Shown here piece after piece: positions 26,937 through 36,031 of a stretch of 64,000 bases of DNA. The stretch is taken from contig JAADHN010000089.1 in the NCBI GenBank assembly GCA_013151865.1, positions 1 to 64,000 of the forward strand, written 5' to 3'. Every line of letters begins with the position of its first letter. Position 1 is the stretch's first letter. Source of the stretch: Kiritimatiellota bacterium (GTDB lineage Bacteria; Verrucomicrobiota; Lentisphaeria; Oligosphaerales; JAADHN01). Under the pieces are notes generated by a model. It saw only the letters and a program-made list of their open reading frames with translations, was not told the DNA's origin and did no database searches. A program made the position numbers and the translations under genes.

Positions 26937-27459
26937 CGGGCGACGCCTTTCGGCGGGAACCGGCACTGAGCGAGGCAAACAGCAGAATCACGACGCCGCT
27001 GGTGATAGCGGAGTCGGCGAGATTGAAAGCAGGCCACTGCCATCGGCCGATGTAGAACAGGAGAAAATCCACAACTTCGCCGCGAAACATTCGGTCCATC
27101 AGGTTGCCTATAATGCCTCCCCCTAGCAAGGCGAGAGCAAGTTTGCGGAGACCGCTGCCGCCGGTTAGTTGCCGGTATTGGGTCGCGAGGTAAACAAGCA
27201 CACCGAAGGAGAGAAAAGTGAGAAGTCGCGCCCTGCCCTGGAAAAAGCCCCATGCGGCACCCGTATTACGCAGGTGCACAAGCGCAAAAAACCCCTTTAT
27301 GATTTCACGATGTGGAAACTGGTTGAGGGGGAGATACCGACACACGAGCGCCTTCGTGACTTGGTCCAGCACGACCACGCCGGACATAACCGCCACGGAA
27401 ACGGCAGGTGGGATTTGTTTCCTGGATTTTCGATCAGTGTCGTGGTCTGCTGTGTGCAT
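26923..27459 (-). CDS. lspA: Lipoprotein signal peptidase (signal peptidase II)
   Basis: LspA cuts signal peptides of lipidated prolipoproteins in the inner membrane. The 178-residue protein has four membrane spans and the two conserved catalytic-Asp motifs: GNLMDRMFRGEVVDF and FNLADSAI. The opening VSGVVVLDQVTK-type segment (SGVVVLDQVTKALV) and LRNTGAAWGFF are family marks. The ATG at 27459 follows AAGGCGG; an upstream extension to 27504 is possible. It precedes and overlaps miaA. Its clients in this window include the caspase-like and GH99-like lipoproteins. Confidence 0.95.
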   Translation of the reverse strand: MHTADHDTDRKSRKQIPPAVSVAVMSGVVVLDQVTKALVCRYLPLNQFPHREIIKGFFALVHLRNTGAAWGFFQGRARLLTFLSFGVLVYLATQYRQLTGGSGLRKLALALLGGGIIGNLMDRMFRGEVVDFLLFYIGRWQWPAFNLADSAITSGVVILLFASLSAGSRRKASPDEET

Positions 27460-27955
27460 GTGCCGCCTTATCGCGCCCGTTAACCAAGCTCGTCGCCGAT
27501 GCAAGCGTGCCGTGCGTCTGACGACGCACCTTGGGGGCCGGGATTGTTATATCAAATTGGCCGCCGGTTTTGTTTGGGGACGCTGTACGCCTGTCGATAC
27601 AGACCGGCGGCACGATTCCCGAGCGAAACAGCGACCGCTGGCATGTGCAAACATGCGGAATGAAGATCTCCCCCTCGGATAATGCGTACGGTCTCTGCCA
27701 CGATGCCGTGTCCAAGTGGCCTTGAACACATTGCAGCACGGCGACCGAAGCGGTGTTTCATTTCAACACAGGCTTGTCCCTCGTTCGTCACAACGGAACA
27801 GGCCGCGTCCTCTGGGGACGAACTTCACGAGTTACTCCTTGGCGCCCCCGTTCAACGGAACAGGCCGCTCTGAGACGGTCCGCGATCAGGTTGACAGCAA
27901 GAAAAGTCGGTGCTGCGTAGCTCACTTGCCTGGAATGGATAAAGGCGAGAAGTTC
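27460..27955. other. Intergenic region holding repeat element copy C
   Basis: This 496-base spacer separates lspA from the DksA-like gene. It contains the diverged element copy C (listed separately) and a 16-base direct repeat (27791-27806 and 27853-27868). No protein gene is supportable. Confidence 0.5.
27705..27830 (+). repeat. Dispersed intergenic element, copy C (degraded)
   Basis: This stretch aligns with the reverse complement of copies A (50.4 kb) and B (59.5 kb). Shared blocks are GCGACCGAAGCGGTGTTTC, then AACACA, then CTTGTCC, then GCGTCCT. Copy C has five extra bases (a duplicated TTTCA) inside the loop of the GTGT/ACAC hairpin and lacks some 7-10 bases further on. The element is not in a coding frame. 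Borders are approximate. Confidence 0.55.
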
Positions 27956-28393
27956 TTACTCGACAAACCGATCGAAGGCACCGGCGTCCTGAGCGTCTTG
28001 GGGCGGTATCCCGTCGTTGGCCTCCCGCAAGGCCTTGCAATCGACACACAATTTGGCGTATGGGATCGCATCGAGTCGCGCGGATTGGATTCTCTTCCCA
28101 CAATCGATGCATCGTCCATAAGTGCCTTCGTCGAGCCGGCGCAACGCTTCCTGGACCAATGCGAGGCGCTTGCCTTCTTCGCCCAAAAGCACCAGTTCTG
28201 TGTTGCGCAGAAAGTCTTCGGTGCCTGCGTCCGCCAAGTCTTTCCCCGTTTGGTCGGAATCTGTAAACGCTTCCGCTGCAAGTACGCGCAACTGAGCAAC
28301 CAATCGATCGCGCAACAGAACGAGTTCTTCGTAACGTTTCTGGTTCAATCCGGTTATGGGAGTCGACTTGTTTTTTTTCGACGCCGAAGTCAT
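27956..28393 (-). CDS. DksA/TraR-family zinc-finger protein
   Basis: The 145-residue protein has the DksA layout. A helical coiled-coil region (about 20-85; RYEELVLLRDRLVAQLRVL, then LRNTELVLLGEEGKRLALVQEAL) is followed by a four-Cys zinc finger (CIDCGKRI and CVDCK) with DEGTYGRC and RLDAIPYAKLC, the family signature. DksA-type proteins enter the RNA polymerase secondary channel and alter initiation, often with ppGpp. The coiled-coil tip lacks an obvious DxxDxA motif, so it may be a TraR-like variant. CAAGGAG precedes the ATG. No neighbour suggests a specific target. Confidence 0.88.
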   Translation of the reverse strand: MTSASKKNKSTPITGLNQKRYEELVLLRDRLVAQLRVLAAEAFTDSDQTGKDLADAGTEDFLRNTELVLLGEEGKRLALVQEALRRLDEGTYGRCIDCGKRIQSARLDAIPYAKLCVDCKALREANDGIPPQDAQDAGAFDRFVE

Positions 28394-28709
28394 TGGAATC
28401 TCCTTGGGGTTACGATGTGCGACCTTTTATCGCAGGGCGGTGGCGGTCTACAGGGGGCTTTTGTCCTCCCTGCCCTTCGGCTGGACAGCGCGCCCGGGCT
28501 CGTGGAAAGCTTGTGCCTTGGCGGGAGGACATCGTCCAATCCCGTCGGCGAGGACACGACAGCGCGCAACGGTCGTCAGCCGTCAGCGGAAACGCCCCCG
28601 CATCCGGGAAGCGATACTTTAAGCATCCGCCTGCGGCTTGCAAGCCTGTCCCGCGATTATTCTTGCACACTGTCTGCTATCTGCGGGGGATGCCGATGAA
28701 GGGGGAGAA
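28394..28709. other. Intergenic region upstream of the DksA-like gene
   Basis: This 316-base spacer follows uvrC and precedes the DksA-like gene, both on the minus strand. It should hold the DksA-like gene promoter. I see no coding sequence and no clear terminator for uvrC. Confidence 0.4.
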
Positions 28710-30278
28710 TCAGGGGGCTTTGCCGGGGGGCGAGAGCGCTTCGGCCGGTCCCGATTTTTTCGGAGGCGGAATCTCCTCAGACGCCGGTTTGGGATTATGT
28801 CTGTGGAGGTACTCGCACACGCGGGCGGCACCGCTCATTCCGAGCCCGGGTACCGCTTCGGCGATCTCGGCGGGAGTACGACATCGTAGGCGCTGAACGG
28901 ACCCGAAGGCCTGCAGGAGCGCCTGACGGCGTTTGGGGCCGATTCCCGCGATCTCGGAAAGGACGGAATTCGAGATGCGGCGACGGCGCAAGTCCCGATG
29001 ATAGGAAATGGCGAACCGGTGCGCCTCGTCCCGGAGGCTCTGAAGCAGTTTGAGCGCTGGGTGCGTACGCGGCAAAGCGACCGCGGGTCCGGCCCCGGGC
29101 AGGTAGATGTGTTCCTGTTTTTTGGCGAGTCCGAGCAATGGCACGGGCGGACAATTCAGTTCGGATAAAGCGGCCATGGCCGAGTTCACTTGGCCCGGGC
29201 CGCCATCGATCACAATAAGGTCCGGCAAGGGGCGTCGATCCTTCAAGAGCCGCCCGTAGCGCCGGCGAACGATCTCGCGGATCATGGCGAAATCATCGAC
29301 CCCCTCAACGGTCCGAATTCGGTAACGTCGGTAGTCGTTGGTCGCGGGTTTCCCGTCTCGAAAGCAGACCATACTGCCAACGGCGAACCGACCGCTGATG
29401 TTCGAGATATCGAAACACTCGATAACGCTTGGCGCACGATCCAGTCCCAATGCCTGTTGCAATGCCAAGACCTGGGCCGGTCCTGTCCCCGGGCGGGGCA
29501 GCACGGCGCGCTCGAAACTTCTGCGACCCGGCGCACACTGGGCTTGCAGATTGCGGAGGACGTCCCGGAATCGGGCAGCCTCCTCGAAACGCCGGCGTTG
29601 CGCGGCGGACTTCATGGCGGCTTCGAGTTCGCTCAGCACAGAGCGTGCCCGCCCTCGGAGAACATCGAGTGCGGCTTCCAGACGTTGGCGGTATTCGGCC
29701 TCGCTCACCCCGCCCGTACACGGCCGGGTGCAGTCTTTCAAGACATCTTTCAGGCAATGCCGGTAATCCGCGGGGCCGGGCCGGGTCGAGGCGCCGCAGG
29801 ATCGTAACCCGAAGCGGCGAACCAGGAAGTCGACGGTTCCGCGCAAGGCGCCGGCGTGAGGAAAAGGACCGAAATGCAGACAGTTGTCGTCGGTCCGAAC
29901 CCGAACGAGACGGAGACGCGGGAAAGGTTCGGTCGGGTCGACGCGAATAAGCAAAAAACGTTTGTCGTCCCGCAAGTCCACGTTGTACCGCGGAGCGTAC
30001 TGTTTGATGAGACGCGATTCGAGAAGCAGAGCTTCGGCCTCGCTTCTGACCGTGATGGTCTCATACGATGCTATGCTGTGAATCAAGGACCGCAACTTCG
30101 GGTCCGCAGTCAGTTTCCTGGAAGGTTGAAAGTAATTGCGCAGGCGTCGGCGGAGAGATTTGGCTTTGCCGACATAGATCACGGCGCCGGCGTCGCTCCG
30201 AAATACATACACGCCCGGGGCATTGGGAACGTCCTGGGCGTGAAAGTCTATGTGACGTTGGCGGTCTGTTGCGCCCAT
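28710..30278 (-). CDS. uvrC: Excinuclease ABC subunit C
   Basis: UvrC makes the two incisions of nucleotide excision repair with UvrA and UvrB. The 522-residue protein shows a GIY-YIG nuclease (GVYVFRSDAGAVIYVGKAKSLRRRL), a UVR helical motif (SAAQRRRFEEAARFRD), the RNase H-like C-terminal nuclease (VIECFDISNISG, DLIVIDGGPGQVNSA, DEAHRFAISYHR) and a helix-hairpin-helix pair at the end (IAGIGPKRRQALLQAFGS). It is somewhat shorter than E. coli UvrC (610). I chose the ATG at 30278; there is no strong ribosome site. uvrA and uvrB are not in the window. Confidence 0.95.
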   Translation of the reverse strand: MGATDRQRHIDFHAQDVPNAPGVYVFRSDAGAVIYVGKAKSLRRRLRNYFQPSRKLTADPKLRSLIHSIASYETITVRSEAEALLLESRLIKQYAPRYNVDLRDDKRFLLIRVDPTEPFPRLRLVRVRTDDNCLHFGPFPHAGALRGTVDFLVRRFGLRSCGASTRPGPADYRHCLKDVLKDCTRPCTGGVSEAEYRQRLEAALDVLRGRARSVLSELEAAMKSAAQRRRFEEAARFRDVLRNLQAQCAPGRRSFERAVLPRPGTGPAQVLALQQALGLDRAPSVIECFDISNISGRFAVGSMVCFRDGKPATNDYRRYRIRTVEGVDDFAMIREIVRRRYGRLLKDRRPLPDLIVIDGGPGQVNSAMAALSELNCPPVPLLGLAKKQEHIYLPGAGPAVALPRTHPALKLLQSLRDEAHRFAISYHRDLRRRRISNSVLSEIAGIGPKRRQALLQAFGSVQRLRCRTPAEIAEAVPGLGMSGAARVCEYLHRHNPKPASEEIPPPKKSGPAEALSPPGKAP

Positions 30279-30629
30279 GGTTCTGGTTGGATTTGGCTTC
30301 GTGCTGCACTCGAAGCAATCATCGTCACGAAACAATCTGGCGCACAGGCGAACTCGCCGCGACTCTGCGGAACCGGCCAGACTGTTCGGAGATGGTCCTC
30401 AGCCCAAAAGGTCGACCGCCGCTGCCGACCTCCGTTGCACGCACTTTCGTGGAGGCAGGCCCCCCGTCCCGTTGCCGGGCGGGGAGCGATCCCGTCAGCC
30501 CGACTTGGCGCGTGCTGTCCCTGTCCCGGTCGAAGTGAACAGGAATCGGTCGGGCAAGGGAGAAACACGGATGTTGCCAGGGCACGGCCCCCTGCCCTTT
30601 TCACGATCATTTCCCGTCTGCGGTTCGCT
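30279..30629. other. Intergenic region uvrC / aminotransferase
   Basis: This 351-base spacer lies between two minus-strand genes and probably contains the uvrC promoter. No gene, terminator or repeat was recognised. Confidence 0.4.
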
Positions 30630-31811
30630 TCAGAGGCCGGCGCAAAACTGCGCCAGGCGCGCGCAGGCTTTCTCGATCGCCTCCATGCCGCACGCGTAAG
30701 AAAGTCGAATGTTTGTATCGGCGCCAAAAGGTTTCCCGGGAATCACGGCCACCCCGACCTCCTCCAGGGCCCTCTGCGCAAACGTCATCGAGTCGAGACC
30801 GGTGTCGCGAATGTCGGGGAAGATGTAAAACGCTCCCTGCGGGCGCGCGACTCGGAGTCTGGGAATCCCGGACAGCAATTCGTAGATCCGGTCCCGGCGA
30901 GATTCAAAAGCCCTGCGCATCGTCTCGACGGGTTCCCGGGGGCCCTGTAAGGCAGCCAGCGCGCCAGCCTGTGCAAATGATGTGGCGTTCGACGTCGTGT
31001 GACTTTGCAGTGCAGCGATCCGCGACGCAATCCACGGAGGAGAAACCGAATAGCCGAGCCGCCACCCGGTCATTGCAAACGCTTTGCTGAATCCATTCAC
31101 GGTGATCGTATGCTCGCGCACATCTTCCCCGAGAGATGCAAGGCTCACGTGTTCGAGTCCGTCGTACACGAGTTTCTCGTAGATTTCATCCGCCAGCACG
31201 GCAAACCCGTGCTCGACCGCCAATCTTCCAACAGCTTCCAGGGCCGCCTTGGGCCAAACGCCCCCCGTGGGGTTCGACGGGGTGTTCAGGACGAGCAGTT
31301 TGGTCCGACCACTCACTTGAGCGGCAATGTCTTCGGGCCGGGCGCAAAACCCGTTTTCGGCAGTTGTGGGCACCGGGACAACCACCGCCCCTGCCGCACG
31401 AACCATTTCCGCATAACTCAGCCAGCACGGAGTCGGCAACAGGACTTCGTCCCCGGGTTCACACAGAACGGCTATTGCACTGAATACGGAGAACTTGGCC
31501 CCGGGGGCGACCACGACCTGCTGCGCTTCACAGGGGACCCCATTCTCTCGCAGCATCTTTTCTGCGACCGCTTCCCGGAGAGCGGGGAGGCCGCTGGCCG
31601 GCGTATACTTGGTTTGCCCGGCCGCCAACGCCCGGACCGCAGCGTCCTTAATATGTTGCGGCGTATCGAAATCTGGTTCCCCAGCGGACATGGCCACCAC
31701 ATCTGCGCCCGCAGCCAGCATGGCCTTGGCTTTCGACGTGATCGCCAGTGTCATCGAAGGCTGCAACCCGCCCAGGGTTTCGGAGAGTTTTGGCGGCCAA
31801 ACCTGTTTCAT
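30630..31811 (-). CDS. Class I/II PLP aminotransferase, aspartate-type
   Basis: The 393-residue protein is a fold-type I aminotransferase close to bacterial aspartate/aromatic aminotransferases of the Ib group. It has AGEPDFDTPQHIKDAA, the NTPSNPTGGV turn, DEIYEKLVYDG and the PLP-lysine motif NGFSKAFAMTGWRLGY, with the C-terminal Arg in RLSYACG. It transfers amino groups between aspartate (perhaps other amino acids) and 2-oxoglutarate; exact substrate range is not readable. The ATG at 31811 follows AAAGGAC. It lies directly downstream of the tandem NDK gene on the same strand. Confidence 0.92.
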   Translation of the reverse strand: MKQVWPPKLSETLGGLQPSMTLAITSKAKAMLAAGADVVAMSAGEPDFDTPQHIKDAAVRALAAGQTKYTPASGLPALREAVAEKMLRENGVPCEAQQVVVAPGAKFSVFSAIAVLCEPGDEVLLPTPCWLSYAEMVRAAGAVVVPVPTTAENGFCARPEDIAAQVSGRTKLLVLNTPSNPTGGVWPKAALEAVGRLAVEHGFAVLADEIYEKLVYDGLEHVSLASLGEDVREHTITVNGFSKAFAMTGWRLGYSVSPPWIASRIAALQSHTTSNATSFAQAGALAALQGPREPVETMRRAFESRRDRIYELLSGIPRLRVARPQGAFYIFPDIRDTGLDSMTFAQRALEEVGVAVIPGKPFGADTNIRLSYACGMEAIEKACARLAQFCAGL

Positions 31812-31911
31812 AATCTGCAGTCCTTTCCCGGCGTTCTTCAATTCTGCGATTCTTTCGGCGTCTCGGCTCTGGTTTGGCGTGACGGGCCGCACGGTGATGA
31901 GGCACCCGGAG

Positions 31912-33084
31912 TCATCTCGACAGTGAGACTCGCGGTCCAACAATGGCGGCGAAATCCGCTTCACGGACGCGGAGAATCCCCATTTCCCGCTGGGCGTTCT
32001 CCGGGCTGTCGGACGCGTGTGCGGTGTTGACCATAACATTGTGGCCGAACTCGCGGCGGACCGTGCCGTCCGGGGCTTTGGTCGGATCCGTTGGTCCCAG
32101 CACGTTTCGAATCTTGCGGACGGCGTCCTCGCCCTCGTAGACGAGAGCCAAACAACTCACGTCTCCCGGCGCGTCCCGTTCGCTCTCCGGGCATTCGCTT
32201 GGGCGGCGTCCACACATGAACGCCACAAGTTCCTCGAATTGGTTCGCCGCGTATGGGATGCCCACTTCTCGAGCCAAGCACGCCGTCACGCTGTCGGGTA
32301 ACGCAATCCCGAAGTGCTCTTCGACGAGCTTGCGCGCCTGCTGTCCGATCCCCGGCGCGAGTTTTTCGCGGAGGACGTTTTTCACAGGGCCGTAAAACTC
32401 GAGAGCCTGGTTTACCGACATTCGACAGACTTTGCAGCCGATGATCCGAAGCCCGGTCCGACTGAACATGTCGACAATGGCGCCGGGCCGCGAACTCTTT
32501 TGGCGCCAACTGTCGGGCTTGATCAAGACCAGTGTCTGTTGAACGGCAGACGGTTTACGGTATACACAAATATTCTCAAGCACAGGCGGCTGAACCTGTG
32601 CGAACCCGCTCCAGATTCGCAGGTCGCGTCGTGCGGCTTCGGACGTGTCCGCGATGACGACAGCCGGCTCAAAGTACCGGACAGACCCGTCGTCGTTCCA
32701 AACCAAGTCGCCGAAAGTGTCGCGGATGGTCTCGCCGCTGCTGGCGCTTATCCGCAGATGACCGGTCACTCGAGCGAGTTCGGCCACGGCGTTTTCCCCC
32801 TGGAAAACCAGCATGAGTACACGGTGCCGATGACCGTCCGGGGCCGGTGAGAAGTTCTGGCGAATGTAAGCGCGGATCAGTTCCCGGTAGCGTTCGGTGT
32901 CCTCGCCTTCCACGGGCTGAATCGAACGAGCGAGTATTTCCGACAATGCGCCGGTTGGGGCAAACATTTGCGCGGCAATCAGCTCGCAGGAGACTTGACC
33001 CAACAGTCGAGCGAGGACGGCGCCGGTGCGGCTCTTGCGGATAGTGTAAGGTGTGATCGCAGCATAAGCGAGTTCTTGGCCCAT
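31912..33084 (-). CDS. Tandem nucleoside-diphosphate kinase-like protein
   Basis: This 390-residue protein holds two NDK-like domains. The C-terminal one (about 170-385) is near complete: TLVLIKPDSW, a helical insertion, EEHFG, FMCG, LVYEGEDAVRKIRNVLGPTDP and TVRREFGHNVMVNTAHASDS, where the His is the phosphate carrier. The N-terminal one (about 1-165; AAITPYTIRKSRTG, VFQGENAVAELARVTGH, TIRDTFGD) lacks the final NxxHxSD motif and is probably structural or regulatory. Normal NDKs are 140-150 residues, so this is double length. AGGGAGG precedes the ATG at 33084. A strong terminator separates it from the DUF5679 gene upstream. Confidence 0.88.
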   Translation of the reverse strand: MGQELAYAAITPYTIRKSRTGAVLARLLGQVSCELIAAQMFAPTGALSEILARSIQPVEGEDTERYRELIRAYIRQNFSPAPDGHRHRVLMLVFQGENAVAELARVTGHLRISASSGETIRDTFGDLVWNDDGSVRYFEPAVVIADTSEAARRDLRIWSGFAQVQPPVLENICVYRKPSAVQQTLVLIKPDSWRQKSSRPGAIVDMFSRTGLRIIGCKVCRMSVNQALEFYGPVKNVLREKLAPGIGQQARKLVEEHFGIALPDSVTACLAREVGIPYAANQFEELVAFMCGRRPSECPESERDAPGDVSCLALVYEGEDAVRKIRNVLGPTDPTKAPDGTVRREFGHNVMVNTAHASDSPENAQREMGILRVREADFAAIVGPRVSLSR

Positions 33085-33142
33085 GCGCTCAGCCTCCCTG
33101 TAATCCCCGCCGCCCCGATCCCGAAGGGCGGGCCAAAACAAA

Positions 33143-33179
33143 ACAGCTCACCATTTTTGCGAGAAAAATGGTGAGCTGT
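33143..33179 (-). terminator. Rho-independent terminator after the DUF5679 gene
   Basis: A perfect 16-base stem (33143-33158 with 33164-33179) has a 5-base loop and is followed on the minus strand by TTTTGTTTT. It lies 33 bases past the DUF5679 stop and before the tandem NDK start, so it ends the small-gene transcript. Confidence 0.88.
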
Positions 33180-33211
33180 CGATCAGATGACGAAGACAGG
33201 ATTCCTGTCGA

Positions 33212-33361
33212 TTATTTCATCGGTAGAATCTTGTAAACGCCCGTCCCGCAGTCGGGGCAGACGCCCTTCATCGCGGGACGACCATTCTTCATCGTCACCT
33301 TCTTTGCATCCTTCATCTCCACTTTCGCCTTGCATTTGACACAGTACGCAGTCTCAGCCAT
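33212..33361 (-). CDS. Small DUF5679 zinc-ribbon protein
   Basis: The 49-residue protein begins MAETAYCVKCKAKVEM and ends in a second Cys pair (CPDCGTGVYKI). Together the two pairs make a rubredoxin-like zinc ribbon. The pattern, including KKVTMKNGRPAMKGVCP, matches DUF5679, a family of tiny proteins of unknown role in bacteria and archaea. AGGAGGAG lies just before the ATG, so it is probably well expressed. It has its own terminator and stands alone as a short transcript. Confidence 0.88.
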   Translation of the reverse strand: MAETAYCVKCKAKVEMKDAKKVTMKNGRPAMKGVCPDCGTGVYKILPMK

Positions 33362-33576
33362 CGTACTCCTCCTTCCTGTGAGAGGGCATACGGTTCGTGC
33401 ACTGCGCCGACCGATCCGCACTATAGTATCGCCGTTCGCAGTACGTTACCCCCGCCCGATCAGGACGCGACCGGGACGGGGCCGACAGGACAGGCACATC
33501 ATGTGTGCACCATACACCGCCGGGCGGGCGGTTTGCAAGGACCGAAGTTCATTTTTTTCAACAAAAAGCACTCAAA

Positions 33577-34557
33577 ATGCAAAAAAAGACACGTTTGCAG
33601 CGAGCACGAGACGTATTGAACACCGAAATCCGGGGCATCGAGGCCGTCCGCGATGGGCTTGGGCAGCCGTTCCTCGATCTCGTGGAACTCTGCCTGGCGG
33701 CCTTGAACCGTGGGGGAAAGGTCGTGCTGTCCGGCGTCGGGAAGAGCGGCCACGTGGGACGCAAGTTGGCCGCCACACTGGCCAGCACAGGATCGCCCTC
33801 GGCGTTCCTGCATCCGGTCGAGGCGGTGCACGGCGATCTCGGAATGTTGTCAACCAGCGACTTGCTCCTGGCCCTCAGCTACAGTGGCGAGACAGACGAA
33901 CTCATTGCCATGCTCCCCGCAGTTCGGCGTTTGGGAGTGCCCGTGGCGGCCATTACCGGCACGCCGGACTCGCGATTGGCCGAATGGAGCGATCTGGTGA
34001 TCCCCATGACAGTGCCGCGGGAGGCTTGTCCTTTCAACTTGGCGCCGACTGCAACGACCACCGCCCTTATGGCATTGGGGGATGCCTTGGCCATCGTCCT
34101 TCTCGAAGTCCGTGGATTCGAGAAGGACGATTATGCCCGCCTGCACCCGGCCGGCGCCATCGGCAGGAGCGTAACACTTCAGGTCTCGGACGTAATGCGG
34201 ACCGGGGAACGGTTCGCGTCGGTCCCTCCGAGCACGCCGGTCCGTGACGCCTTGATCGCCATGACGCGGGCCCGGACGGGGTCGGTCGCCGTCACCGATA
34301 CCGAAGGGAAACTGGTCGGAATTTTCACTGACGGTGATTTCCGCCGCCGGATTGTGGACCAACCGGGACTGCTGGAACTGCCCATTCGCGACGTGTTGAC
34401 GTCCAATCCAATCACGGTCTGCGAGGACGAAATGGCCGTCGAGATCCTTAGGATCATGGAAACCAGGAAGATCGACGACATTCTCGTGGTCGACCGTCAC
34501 GGACGGGCCGTCGGGTTGGTCGACAGTCAGGACCTTCCGAGGTTCAAACTGATGTGA
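33577..34557 (+). CDS. kdsD: D-arabinose 5-phosphate isomerase
   Basis: KdsD converts ribulose-5-phosphate to arabinose-5-phosphate, the first step of KDO synthesis for lipopolysaccharide. The 326-residue protein has a SIS domain (about 30-180; GGKVVLSGVGKSGHVGRKLA, EAVHGDLGM, SYSGETDEL) and two CBS domains (about 200-325; SDVMRTGE and VLTSNP openings). HPAGAIGR links them. These parts and the length match E. coli KdsD. The start at 33577 is chosen because the domain alignment begins there; no strong ribosome site is visible. It is the first gene of a long plus-strand run. Confidence 0.95.
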   Translation: MQKKTRLQRARDVLNTEIRGIEAVRDGLGQPFLDLVELCLAALNRGGKVVLSGVGKSGHVGRKLAATLASTGSPSAFLHPVEAVHGDLGMLSTSDLLLALSYSGETDELIAMLPAVRRLGVPVAAITGTPDSRLAEWSDLVIPMTVPREACPFNLAPTATTTALMALGDALAIVLLEVRGFEKDDYARLHPAGAIGRSVTLQVSDVMRTGERFASVPPSTPVRDALIAMTRARTGSVAVTDTEGKLVGIFTDGDFRRRIVDQPGLLELPIRDVLTSNPITVCEDEMAVEILRIMETRKIDDILVVDRHGRAVGLVDSQDLPRFKLM

Positions 34558-34703
34558 CCGCAGGGGGCGCCGGGCGGTTTCGACCTCCCCCCGAACGGTG
34601 AAACGGCCCCGGCCCTTGTTGTCCGCCAAACGGCCAGCCCTGGCCCACTGATCCGTCGCGTTGTTTTTCCATCCGTCACTGCGGCGCGCGGTGGGCAACT
34701 CCC

Positions 34704-34734
34704 GGACCCGACGGTATAGTACGGGTCCTTTTTT
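34704..34734 (+). terminator. Rho-independent terminator after kdsD
   Basis: A GGACCCG stem (34704-34710) pairs with CGGGTCC (34722-34728) and is followed by six T residues. It lies between kdsD and the leuB ATG, so the two genes probably have separate transcripts. Confidence 0.75.
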
Positions 34735-34782
34735 CGAACCGACCGCCCAATCGTTTCGTCAAGATCAAGGAAAAAACGTCGG

Positions 34783-35893
34783 ATGAACTCGTACAGGATT
34801 GCAGTCCTTCCCGGAGATGGCACCGGTCCCGAGGTCGTTGCCGAAGGTATCAAGGTACTCGAAGCCGCGGCGACAAAGTTCGAGTTCGAATTGGCGTTGA
34901 CCGAGTACGACTACGGCGGCGACCGTTACTTGTCGACCGGCGAAGTCCTGCCGGCCGGCGCTGTCGAGGACCTGGGCACGTACGATGCGATTTTCCTCGG
35001 GGCCATCGGCCATCCCGGCGTGAAGCCGGGGATACTCGAGAAAGGCATTCTCCTGGCACTCCGGTTTGCGCTGGACCAATACATCAATCTGCGACCGGTC
35101 AAACTGTACCCGGGGGTCGAGACACCTCTGAAGGGCAAAGGTCCGGAAGAAATCGATTATGTCGTGGTTCGGGAGAATACCGGCGGATTGTACACGGGTA
35201 CCGGCGGTTTCAGTATGAAAGGGACCGCCCACGAAGTGGCCGTCCAGTCCATGGTGTATAACCGGTTCCAGGTCGAGCGCTGTCTCCGATACGCCTTCGA
35301 TACCGCTCGACGGCGGCACAGCGCGTCGGATCCCTGGCGCGGACTTTCGAAAAAAGACTTGGCCGAGGGCAAGACCGCACAACTGACGCTGTGCGGCAAG
35401 ACCAATGTCCTGACCTACGTCTACGATTTGTGGGAACGGACATTCTACGAGATTGCCGAGGAATACCCTGAAGTCAAAACGGACTACTGCCATGTGGACG
35501 CCACCTGCATGTGGATGGTCAAGAACCCCGAATGGTTCGATGTGATCGTCACCGGCAATATGTTCGGCGACATCATCACGGACCTCGGCGCCATGACTCA
35601 GGGCGGTATGGGAATCGCGGCCGGCGGCAACATCAACCCCGATGGCGTGAGTATGTTCGAGCCGATCGGCGGCGGCGCCAAAGTATACGGGGCTGGGAGT
35701 GATCAATCCCCTAGCCGCCATTTGCGCCGCCGCGATGATGTTGGACGAACTCGGCGAATACCGGGCGGCCCGGGCCGTCGAAGCCGCCGTGGCGTTTGTG
35801 ACCGCCAACAAACTCGAGTCGCTTGCCGCCCGGCGAATGGGCTATTCCACCTCGGAAGTCGGGGACCTGGTGGTCGAAGCTTTGGAACAGTAG
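34783..35893 (+). CDS. leuB: 3-isopropylmalate dehydrogenase, with an internal frameshift
   Basis: LeuB oxidises and decarboxylates 3-isopropylmalate in leucine synthesis. The first 300 residues (34783 to about 35690) follow the family closely: [42 protein letters not shown] and [13 protein letters not shown]. Near 35689-35692 (a run of four G) the frame changes. The true C-terminus then continues in another frame as [20 protein letters not shown] to [12 protein letters not shown], ending at 35893. The total of 1111 bases is not divisible by three. Either two bases were lost or one gained. Read without the repair, the protein has a nonsense tail ending at 35925. It could be a base-call error or a real pseudogene. 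The family is firm, though other isocitrate/tartrate-type members look similar. Confidence 0.82.
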
Positions 35894-36031
35894 GACCTTG
35901 CCGAAGCGTCTGCTCTCCTGCGTAGGGGATCACCGTGGGGAGACACTTCTTCGCACAAGACGTATGCGGCTTCACTGCAAACAGGACGGGCGGCAGTTTG
36001 TGCCGCAAGAAACGGGAAAGCACCCGGACCG

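Noticed and set aside
27716-28699. Plus-strand frame of 327 codons antisense to the DksA-like gene
   Set aside because: It lies opposite a well-supported gene and translates the repeat element and spacer without any domain.
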